Below are positions 25,001-36,700 of a stretch of DNA of 64,000 nt, piece after piece. Origin of the DNA: Symbiodinium natans (Eukaryota; Sar; Dinophyceae; Suessiales; Symbiodiniaceae). The translations under genes were made by a program, and so were the position numbers. Every line of letters starts with the position of its first letter. Positions within the stretch are counted from its first letter, which is position 1. The stretch is from the NCBI GenBank assembly GCA_905221605.1, contig CAJNDS010000131.1, forward strand, positions 35,001 through 99,000, read 5' to 3'. The notes beneath the pieces were generated by a model. That model had not been told where the DNA came from. It saw nothing but the letters and a program-made list of their open reading frames with translations, and did not search any database.

Positions 25001-27704
25001 ATGGAATCCCCTTTAAAGGGACCCCAAATGTTCGGAAACCCCCCCAGTCGGAGGCGGCAGCCGTGAGTTCACAGGACAGCCTCGGGACGGGGGGGCAATT
25101 GGGGGAGATAGGAAGAACCCTAAACCCTAAACCCGAAACCCGAAACCCTAAACCCGAAACCCTAAACCCTAAACCCTAAACCCTAAACCCTAAACCCGAA
25201 ACCCGAAACTCTAAACCCCAAACTATTGACCCCTAACCTGCACTTCCTACTTTGTCTTTGTGAGTCTGTGCTTCTTGTCAACGTCATTCCTTATCGCGAT
25301 GATGATCATCACTACTAGTGATATTTAATGTATTGCAGCCCTGCTGCCTATTACCATTGACACCCTAAACCCTAAACCCTAAACCCTAAACCCTAAACCC
25401 TAAACCCTAAACCCTAAACCCTAAACCCTAAACCCTAAACCCTAAACCCTAAACCCTAACCTAAACCCTAAACCCTAAACCCTAAACCCTAAACCCTAAA
25501 CCCTAAACCCTAAACCCTAAACCCTAAACCCTAAACCCTAAACCCTAAACCCTAAACCCTCTGCCTTTTTGCATTGCCATTGCTATCACCGGGACTTACA
25601 TGGGTTTGTTTGTTGTCCTCCTTGTTTGGTAAATGCTAGGGTTTAGGCTTTAGGGTTTAGGGTTTAGGGGTTAATGCTATTGCTCTTATGACGCTTACAA
25701 TTTAACTGCTGCTACGAGTAACAGTGTTGTGTTGTCATACCCAGTATGAGTTGCGATGTTCCCCCTTATGCTCACAGTCCTTAATGGATGATAACAGGGG
25801 GTGCGATAATCCCAAGTAAGGGCTCTTAGTATAAGGGGGCACATGCCAACCCTAAAACCTAAACCCTAAACCGTAAACCCTAAACCGTAAACCCTAAACC
25901 CTAAACCCTAAACCCTAAACCCTAAATACCCTAAACCCTAAACCCTAAACCCCAAGCCTTTCCCTACACCCTAAACCCCAAACCCTAAACCCTCAACCCT
26001 AAGCCCTAAGCCCTAAACTGTTGTGTTGCTGTATTAAGTAGGAGTATCACTAGGCGTCGGCCGCCTTCGGGTTTAGGGTTTAGGGTTTCGGGTTTAGGGT
26101 TTAGGGTTTCGGGTTTAGGGTTTAGGGTTTATTCGCGAGTCTGGGGGCTGCTAAGGCTTCGAGGGACAGGCAAGTTGCACTCAAAAGGGGGAGGGGGGAA
26201 AGTCTGAGGGTTTGGGGAAGGGTCCCTATGCAAGCCTCTAAGGCCAACAGTCGAGTTTGGGTTTTAGGTGGTTGAGGGTTTAGAGTTTAGAGTGTATGGG
26301 TTTAAGGTTTCACGATACCTGTATGAGCTGCTTACGATCAGCACGGCCACCCTTCCTCAAGAGCAGTCGGGCAATGATGTGCCGAAGTGGCAACGTGCAC
26401 AGGAGTTGTTTAATGACCTTCGTCTCCTGGCTTTCAGAAAAAAAGTTTCAGTCGTTCGCCGAAAATACCGAGTGACGAATGTGCGCCTGCCAGGACGAAT
26501 CGATTTGGGGACCCCCCAAGCCCTTATCTCTGAAAGCCAAAGCCCAGGTCAGAAATATCCTAAACCTCAAGCCACAGGCCCTAAACTTCCCGGCCCCAGC
26601 AAGAAGCTCCCAGCTTCTTGGGAGGAGTCTGGGCGGAACGACATTCCCGTGTCGCTGGGCACCTCCAAGCAGGCTGGGAGTAGCAGCAGCGTGCGTTTCA
26701 GAGAGTGATAGGACTTTGAGCAGGGGTCTAGTCTAGTGGTTAGGGTTTCGGGTTTAGGGCTTCGGTTTAGGGGTTTAGGGGTTTAGGGTTTAGGGATAGG
26801 AGTTCCAGGGGTCAAAGGGGGTCTAGGGCGCTTTCAGGGATGTAGGGTGGGCTCTTCGTCCCAGCAGCAAAAGTTTTCAAGGGGTTTAGGGTTTAGGTTT
26901 TGGGGTTTAGGGTTTAGGGTTTAGGGTTTGGGGTTTAGGGTTTGGGACTCGTTTGAACCACATTCTTGAAGCATCGTCCCTGAGCACCAAGAGCATACGT
27001 ACACATGTTTCTACATCATTGCGCCAGAGGAGGAGGCAGGAAGAGCGAGATTCAGACGGGGCTTCACACTATTCCTAAGTAAGGGATCTTTAAAAGTGGC
27101 CCAGAAGCCTAAACCCTAAACTCCAAACCCTAAACCCTAAACCCTAAACCCTAAACCCTAAACCCTAAACCCTAAGCCCTAAACCCTAAACCCTAAACCC
27201 TAAACCCTAAACCCCAAACCCCAACAATAAACCCAAACCCTGTAACATCATAGTGAGCGAGGCGGTGGCAGTCCGGCCCTCCCTCATCCTGGAGAGTATC
27301 GCTTTGGAGAATGGCAGTGACTCTCGCCAGAGAGCCCGTGGGGTTTAGGGCTTAGGGTTTAGGGTTTAGGGCTTAGGGTTTAGGGTTTAGGGTTTAGGGT
27401 TTAGGGCTTAGGGCTTAGGGCTTAGGGCTTGGGGTTCAGGGTTTTAGGGTTTGTGGGTTTTAAATAAGGACTCACCAGGAACCCAAATACCTAAAAGGAG
27501 TAGGTTTGGGTGGCTTTGCCGCCTCGGACGGCGTGGGGTGGGAGAAAGGTGTTAGTTGGCCCTCTGCAATCTGGGCCAGAGCTGCTCTTCGCTCCTCACG
27601 AAGCTTTCGAGCAGCAAACCCTAAACCCTAAACCCTGAACCCTACACCCTAAACCCTAAACCCTAAACCCTCAACCCTCAACCCTCAACCCTCAACCCTA
27701 AACC

Positions 27705-27750
<46 letters not shown>

Positions 27751-30700
27751 ACCCCAAACCCTAAACCCTAAACCTAAACCCTATAGACTCTAGACCCTAA
27801 ACCGTAAACCCTAAACAGAGGTCGCCGTCTCCCTGCGCGCGGCGGGGCCCGGCCTGGTGGAGCTGAGGGCCCAAACCGGGGTGCGCTTTGCCCAGGCATG
27901 GCCGGCCCTGGAGGGGGGCCAGGCCTTTCGGAAGGAGGCGCCGGAGCTCGGATTCTTTGTGCTGGTAGGGTTTAGGGTTTAGGGTTCAGGGCTCAGGGTT
28001 TAGGGTTTAGGGTTCAGGGCTCAGGGTTTAGGGGTTAGGGTTTAGGGTTTGAGGTTTAGGGTTCAGCAGCTCCGGATCGAGAATTTTCACTCGGACCCGC
28101 CCAAAGAATCCGACAACATGAAGACAATGAGGGGTCTTCATGAACCATTTACATTTCAATTGCTCACCATTCCTTTAACCCCCCCCCTCAGCCGGAGCAT
28201 TGGTCCCCCAGGGCCAGGAAAGCGAATATTGGTCCGGAAAGCTAACAATATTGGTCCGCCAGGGCGCAAAGCTAATAACATTGGCCCCCCCAGGGCCCGG
28301 AAAGCCTGCTCCGCAAAGCTAATAACATTGGAAAGCTAATGACATTGGTCTTCCAGCGCCCAGAAAGCTAATAACATTGGTCGTCCAGGGCCCGGAAAGC
28401 TAATAACATTGGTCCCCCAGGGTCCGGGAAAGCTAACAACATTGGTCCCGAGAGGACCCGGAAAGTTAATAACATGTAAATAGACATGTGATAGAGAGGG
28501 TTTATGGTTTAGGGTTTAATTAGGGTTACCTTGGAAGAATGCAACTGGTTCGTGGTTGCCTTGAGATCCCGGCCATGATTGAAACCTTAAACCTTGAACC
28601 CCAAACCCTAAAACCTAAAACCTAAACCCTAAACCCTAAACCCTAAACCCTAAACCCTCGTGGAAGGTCGTTGCGGGCTCCAACAAGCTGAGCTTCGGGA
28701 ACTGCCGCCCTGTGAGCAGTCGTGACACCTTGCCGCTGTGACCCGAGCGCAGTTTAGGGTTTGGGGCTTAAGGCTTAGGGCTTAGGGCTTAGGGCTTAGG
28801 GCTTAGGGCTTAGGGCCCAGGGCTTAGGCCTTAGGGCTTCGGGTTTAGGGTTTAGGGCTTAGGGTGTTAGGGCTTGGTGTTTAGGGTTTAGGGTCTCGGG
28901 TTGTGCCCCCTTGTTGGGGGCTTAGGGCCTAGGGTGTTGCTAGGATCAAGGTCTTTCGGGACAGAAAATGCGGGGGGGACCCCTGTTTTGTGAAATGCAC
29001 ATAGCATGAGGGGCATGATGCGACACTTTAGGACTTGTTCGTCCCAGGTCGAGCTTGCAAGTGAATGTGTTCTATTTGAGCCTTTGGCATCGGCATTCGT
29101 TTTATTATGGGGGCTTGCGCTAATACAGACCCCAAAAGGTACCCCGAATATCGTAAACCTCCACATAACGTGCACGTGCCGACCCGAATGAACCCGATCC
29201 TGCGAAGCGCATGAGTACAGCAGCCTGAATGGCAGGCCTATCACAGTGCATGCACTTTCGACCGGGTTTTCTTTCGGCGAAAGTTTGTTGACGAGACTCA
29301 GCATTGGGACGGAGAATCCGTGTTTCTGGAAGAAGCATGGGGCGTAAGACTGGCGAAAGCTCCGCGAAGTTCTACTATTTGCTTAAGATCCCCCCCTTCC
29401 CAAAAAACACAAAATAATAATCCCTATATTACCCTTATAAGGAAGAATGTTTTTTTCATTTTTTGGGGGGTTCTTAAGCAATTGGTAGAGTTTACACGCA
29501 AGTTTGGAAGACTGGCGAAAGCTCCGCGTTGGATGTATCCCTGTAAGGACCCAGGCCACATGGTCCTCCACTCCAAATCCAACCCTTCCTGAGCAGTCAA
29601 CCCGGAGCTGAGTACTCACATCCAGAGAGATAGCAAACTCCAGGGCTATAGGTGTTTGGGTTCAGAGCTGCGCGCGATTTTGGGGCGCGCCGAAGTTTGA
29701 GGGGTTTCGTTTTCCGCGAAAGATGGGCAACACCACCAGCGTACTGCAGGCAAAGGCTACCACATGCATGTCAGAGCGGAATGAATGCGACTGTGTGCTT
29801 CAAGCAATGTACGAGCATGTGCGATGCCATCGTTTTTTAATTGTAGAATCGCGTCGCGGCCTGCAGATAAGCGAATCGCCGACACCTATCTGCACACAAC
29901 TCGCCGGTACAACCTTCGCGATGAGCACAGCAGATACCACTATGGCTCGGAAGTCCAGCGATCAAGGCACAGCTGCCTATGATAGAGCCAGCCTTTTCAA
30001 GAGGTCGACTCGTAGCAGCGCAACGAGTACATGTCTGGTCGATAAGCAGCACGTGGCTCCGCGCGAAGGGGGCGCCCACGTTGGAGGTCCGCACGATAAA
30101 CCCTAAACCCTAAACCCTAAACCCTAAGCCCTAAACCCTAAGCCCTAAACCCTAAACCCTAAACCCTAAACCCTAAACCCTAAACCTTCATGCTCTCAAC
30201 CCCAGGGTGGCGGTGCTCCGACCTGGCATCTGCCGGGATGCCGCGGAGCTGGATCCTCCAGATGGCACCGCCAGCGGCCTCAACAAAGCCGAGAGGGGAG
30301 GGTTTAGGGTTCAGGGTTCAGGGTTTAGGGTTTAGGGTTTAGGGTTTAGGGTTTAGGTTTTAGAGTTTAGGGTTTAGGGTTTAGGGTTTTGTGTGTGTGT
30401 GTGTGTGTGTGTGTGCGAAGGGGAGCCCTAAACCCTTCGCCATGTGGCATTGCGTCCTCCTCCCCTCCCTTCCTCTCCCTCCCCTCCTTCCCATACCCTT
30501 AACAGAACCGGAAAGGAGCGGACAACACGAGAGAGAGTCTTCCATTCTTGCTCTTCTTCTGTCTTTTGCCTCCTCAGTAAGAAAGAAACAAAGAAGGACA
30601 GGAGAAGGGGAAAGCTAAGATGCATCGAAAGACCATTTCTTTTCCACTGACTTCCTCCTTCTTGATCTTCCTTGTGTCTCTTTTCTGTACATAAGGGGTT

Positions 30701-33700
30701 TCCGAAGTTAGAGGCACCTTGTTGGGGTCCTCATTATAAGGGGGTCCTATTATCCAATTCCCGTATTCTCGTAAGCCTCCACATGTTTCTCTATCCTAAA
30801 CCCGACAAGCCGATGGAAGTGCGTGGCTTGCTGAGCTTCAGGTGATGGTCCTCTGCGACCTGAAAGATCAGCGACGCTCGGCTGCAGACGGCTCTAATCC
30901 AAAAGGGTCTAGGGTTTAGGGGTTTCGGGGTTTCGGGGTTTCGGGTTTAGGGACTAGGGTGTAGGGTTAGGATTTCGGGTTTAGGTGTTGGGGTTTAGGG
31001 TTTAGGACGTACAAAAGCCCCCCAACAGCTCCCGAAGCCCCCTCAGAGAGCCCCTCAGAAGCCGAAGGCCTCCACATCGTGAAGCAGATCATCGCTTGGG
31101 GAGGCGATGGTGCCGCCTTCGAGGTGAAGGACCTTTTCGGCATTCAGGACCCCTCCTGGGCTGGGGGCTTTTCGGGGTTTCTTGCGGCATTTTTTTAGGG
31201 CTTCGGGTTTAGGTTTCTGTTTGTCAAGGGGGGTTTTATGTTTCTTTTCTTTAAATGCAGGTTTTTAGGGTTTTTGGCATCTACAGTTCTTAGGGTTTTT
31301 GGCATCTACAGTTCTTAGGAGTTAGATTCTTGGGGTTTAAGTATGGTTTCGGGGCGTTCAGGGTTGATTTCGGGAGCACGCCTGCGGGGGCTTCCGAAGT
31401 GACGCCGTCCTGCGCTGAGCGCATACGGCTTAGGGTTTGGGGTTTGGGGTTTAGGGTTTAGGGTTTAGGGTTTAGGGTTTAGGGTTTAGGGTTTAGGGTT
31501 TAGGGGCGCAGGCCGGCATGGGGGAAGTGCCCGCAGGCCCTCAGGAAGCATGAGGACCCCCCGCAAGGAATCCGATCTCCAAAAGAAATGTGGTTTCGAT
31601 TGTGGACACTGGGACCTGCCACGGCAGGAAGTGCATCGCCCGGCAGAGGACGCGCAGTCGAACAAGAACTGCACCTCGGTGGTGGTACTCGGAGGTTCAG
31701 GGTACTTAGTAACCCATGATCAGTGTGGTTATAACCCACATATAAGCCCTGGGTTACACGTACAGTGAAAATTGGGTTACGAAGTACCATGAACCTCCGA
31801 GTAGGACTTGGTAGGAGGACGGTCGAATGCAGGGTGAAGGGCACCAGAACGGTTGAAGGAGTGAAGGAGATCCGAAGAGCTCCCCCTACAGCCTAAACCC
31901 TAGGTTTAGGGTTTTGGGTTTACCGGCGGTTTAGGGTTTAGGGTTTAGGATTCGGTATCCTGAGGCCATGAAACGAATACCGAGGTGTCGTGTGCTTGAC
32001 GGAGGCGAGGAACACTGCACTGCTGCTCGGCAAGCCTAAACAAACCATTTGTTGCAGCGTCCAGGTTCTCACTATGCACTGCCAATGCACTGTGCTCTCC
32101 CAGCAAGCTTTTTGAGTCGGGTGGCCCATTCCAGTGACCTCAGTCTTGTGCCGCTTATCCATCCAGCTTTTGCTGTCTCTGCATGTCTCTGCTTAAACAC
32201 GTTCACGAGGTGGCCATCAAATTTCCCCTTGTGGTGATTCAGAAGGGACCTTCTGAGGCTCCCCTGCAACCACTTCTGCGTGTGCTACCAGTGCGCCCTT
32301 ACCCTCCGGCTCACCGCCGGCCGCAACCGCTGCCCGCTCTGCCGACAGGAGGCCAGGTGGGGTACAGTTGGGGGCGAACCGCCTTGTGGAAGAAGTTTCC
32401 AGATACCGGCCTGCAGCTCGCTTTCCATGCACAGTCCTGCTGGCTGTTTCATCCCTTGTGAATAGGGTCAGGTGCCCATCACCCACATTTCATATGCCGT
32501 GTGCGTGGGCTTCGCGGTTTTGCAGTTTAGGGCCCTGTATTGGGAGATCCTGCTTGAACCCCCAAGCCGACCAGGGAATGTGGGAGTTGGGGGCACCCCA
32601 CATCTTTCATCCTGTAGAGGGGGATATGAGACACCTATGAATACATCTGAATACCATACGAAGAACTGCTTGGAGGTTCATGGTACTTGTTCGCCAGTTA
32701 TAACTGTACTTCTAACCCACTTATCAGCCCCTTAACTGCCCTAATATGGTGAATAAGTACAGCTATAAGTACAGTGACAATTGGTGAATAAGTACCATGA
32801 ACCTCCAAGTGAGAGAAGAGGTGAGAGACCTGCTCCGATTGGACATGACCGACGATGTGCCGGATGAGGTCACGGGCGAGAGTCGGATTCGGGGGTGTTT
32901 TTTTGGAATTTGGGGTTGGGATGGTCCCCCTAATATTAAGAGTCCCTAAGAGGGATATTATGGTAAACCCCTATGAGAATCCCTATTAAGGGCTGTTAGT
33001 GTAAGGGGGAATGTCCCAAAATTGGGGGGGTTCTAGCCTGTTCGGAGCGCATGCCTCTGGGCAAAAAAGCTTTGAGGGGAGGGCCTCTGTGAGACGGCAT
33101 TTACTGGACTCCGCAACCCCGCAAAACCTCAGATTTTTCCGGAGGCCTGGAGCCCGTGATCCTTCTTCTCAAAAGCTCCATCAAGAGCTCTGTCAAAAGC
33201 TCTCTCAAAAGCTCCATCTCAAAAGCTCCAGCCCGTGATCCTTCTCAAGAGCTTCTTCGGGCCCCTGAAGGCCAAAGATGTGAAGGAGACCGAGACACCA
33301 AAGGCCAGCCGTCGGAAACCTGGGAGCCGTCGGAACCTGGGAGCCCTGGGAAGGGAGGTTTGCCAGGGAGACTTCGACCTTAGGGTTTTTGGGGTTTTGG
33401 GGTAGATTCTCCAACTCCGAAACCCCGAAGTCTTAAACCCTAAATCCTAAACCCTAAGCCCTAACCCCTGAACCCTAACCCCTAAACCCGAAACCCCAAA
33501 CCCTAAACCCTAAAAAGCCTCAACAAGTGACTTGAAGGCTTCGAGTCGTTCTTGGTCATGTTTTCCCCGCCAGGCTGCTCCAGAGACTGACCAGCGAGAA
33601 CCTGGCAGTCAGACGTCGCAGGTCCTGAAACCGCAGCCGGGGTAGCCCTATAGGCATCCTTAGGTACATAGAATATCTGAAGATCCGAAAAACAAAACCA

Positions 33701-36700
33701 CCCTTTTCAAAACGATAGGCAGAATATCAGAAACCCCAAAACGATAGGCATAATATTGGCCTAACGTTTAGGGCCAAGAGGTGCCCTGGGGGTCGGGGTC
33801 ACCTATACTCGATCTATGGGTTCCCGCAGGAGTTGGAGGTGCTCTCTTCGGGGGAGGGCGCAAAGAGGTGTGGTTGGAGGCCGCCAAACGGCTGTCTTAA
33901 ACATGACCCCGCAAATATTCAGTGTATGGGTTGATATATTCTATGTATGGCTTCCTCAAAACATTCTATGTAGGGGTTCCTCGACGCCAAAACCCCCGAA
34001 AAACACAACCCTCCCCGAAGCCCAAATTCTATCTATTCAAGGATGACTGTAAACCCTAAACCCTAAGCCCTAAACCCTAAAGCCTAAACCCTGAACCCTG
34101 AACCCTAAACCCTAAACACTAAACCCTAAACCCTAAACCTCCTATGCCTCTAAGCCCACACGATTTTGGCCGGATTGCGCAGTCCCCTGTGCAGCGCAGA
34201 CGTTCCTTTGCAGGCGCCGTCTTCTTCAGGCGCCTCTATGGGGCAAGGACGCCCATGACCCCCCCCCCCCACCCCGGGTTTTAGCGTTTAGGGTTTCGCC
34301 GCCCCCTCACCCCCCAAATGCTCGGCAGAGAGGCTTCGTCTGGGTGCCGTCTGTGATGGCTCACCCTCGGGCCGCTGGGGTCCTAAGCCCCAAAATTTTC
34401 TGATCCTAAACCCTAAACCTAAACCCTAAACCCTAAACCCTAAACCCTAAACCCTAAGCCCTAAACCCTAAACCCTAAACCCTAAACCCTAAATCCTGAA
34501 CCCCAAGCCCTAAGCTTTGAACCCTGATCTTCTAGGATGCCCAGTAGTGCCCTTATTCCCTTTTTTTAGGGGGGGGTTAGGTTCCCTTATAAACCCCTTT
34601 AAGCAAAAAAGGGGTACCCTTTTTTGGGGGGTTAGGTTCCCTCATAAACCCCTTTAAGCAAAAAGGGGTACCCTTTTTGGGTTACTCAGCATCCTAGTCT
34701 TGCAGGACTCCCGCCCAGATGCCTGAAAAGGCTCTCGCGCGAGTTGGCGCAAACGGAAGCTCGCCGGGAAGAGCTGCTGAGGGAACACGGGCACCCTGGC
34801 TTGGTTTGGGGTTTAGGAGGGTCTAGGGTTTAGGGTTTAGGGTTTAGGGTTAGGGTTTAGGGTTTAGGGTTTAGGGTTTAGGGATGGGATATAGGGGTTC
34901 GGTCCCAAAACCGCAAAACCTAAACCCTACTTGTACTCCGTCTGTGCCTTCACCACAAAGTGTGAGCAGCTTAGGGTTTGGTGTCCCTAAACCCTAAACC
35001 CTAAACCCTAAACCCTAAACCCTAAGCCCTAAGCCCTAAGCCCTAAGCCCTCAGCCTTAAACCCAAAACCCAAAACCCTAAACCCTATCATTCAGGGTTC
35101 GAACCTGGAAGCTGATGAGGATGGAGCTGTCTCTGTGTGATCCCGACGGCGGCGATCTTCGAATTTGGTCCCTGCGGCTGCGCACGCAAGGCCCTGCTTG
35201 GTAGGGTTCGTGTTTAGGGTTCAGGGTTCAGGATTTAGGGTTTAGGGTTTAGGGTTGAGGGTTTAGGGTTGAGGGTTGAGGGTTTAGGGTTTAGGGTTCA
35301 GGGTTCAGGATTTAGGGTTTAGGGTTGAGGGTTTCGGGTTTAGGGTTGAGGGCTGTATATACCCTTGAAGGGACTCTTTAGGGTCATTCCCTCATTCCCT
35401 ACTCGGAACCAGCCAGTGGGTTCGCGGGCGGCGTCCATGCAGTGATGGTAGGGACGGTAGGGAGGTCGATGTTTAGGGGTTTTTTGGGGGGTTCAGATGG
35501 TTACCGGTAGCTTCTTTGCAACCTTTGCGCCGGCGGGTTAGAAGGCGGAGGCATGATATTGCGGCACAGCTCGAAGCAGCAAAGCCCGCAGGATTTGATG
35601 GTGGAACCGAGCTCGGCCGTCAGCTGCGGCAGTGGAATGTCGATGCAGTGGCCTGGTAACGGATCAGACCGCAGCAATGCCGGAGGATCAGGAGGTAAGA
35701 AAACCCTATATCTAAAGCCTAACCATAAACCCGAAACCCGAAACACACTTAAGCCCTGCACTCCCAAAGCACTCAGCCTGGCAGACCCTGAACCAAGGTA
35801 GAGCTGGAGGTCTGGATTCCAGATGCTTTCCCAACCTCGCCGCCGAGAGTCCGTGTCCTGAAGCCCTACTTTCAGTCAGGCGAATCTGCAGGGAATTCGG
35901 GTTTAGGCAGGGCGTGTGGTGTGGCCAGGAAGCCTAGCTCAGCGTAAATCTCCCAGACCCTAAACCCAAAACCCTTTCAAACACGCCCAGGCCCAAAACC
36001 CCCCAGTTCCGAAGTCCCTGTAGCCCTAAACCCTAAACCCTAAACTCTAAACCCTAAGCCCTAAACGCTAAACCCTATTTCCTAAACCCTAAACCCTAAA
36101 CCCAAGACCCCTCCAAAAGTTGGAGCAACTTCTTCGATGGCTTCGTTCAAGAACGCTGGTGTTAAGTGGCCTTGGGGATGGCGGAAAGGCTGAACCCTAA
36201 ACCCTAAACCCTAAACCCTAAACCCTAAACCCTAAACCCTAAACCCTAAACCCTAAACCCTAAACCCCAAACCATCAATCCGTAGTGCGCTACTTCTTGA
36301 CCGCAGGCAGCTTTCGCGTTCACTCCTATGGCGCCCTCTGCATGGAGGTGCTCACGAGCCAGGTGCGAGAGCTCAGCAGAGCACCGTAGACCTTTCCCAA
36401 GCGTTCAGAGTCCCAAACCCGAAGTCCTAACCCTACACCCTAGAGTTTAGGGGTCACAGTTTCGGGGGGCAGAGGCAGCGAGGCAGGTGTTCAGCCCGCA
36501 GTGCGCTGAGGGCTGGTCGCCTGGGCTGACGCTGGCCCAGCTGGGTGTTCAGATCAAGGACATACTTGTGCAAGGCACGATTCTCAGACCCCAAACCCCA
36601 AACCCCAAACCCAAAACCCGAGACCCCAGACCCCAGAGCCCACACCCCAAACCCTAATCCCTTTAAAAATCAGTCAGCTGGACATGATTCCCGAATGCAA

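Noticed and set aside
35095-35115. GGTTCGAACC, like a tRNA T-arm
   Set aside because: No acceptor stem or anticodon arm around it, and it lies just before an E2 exon acceptor.
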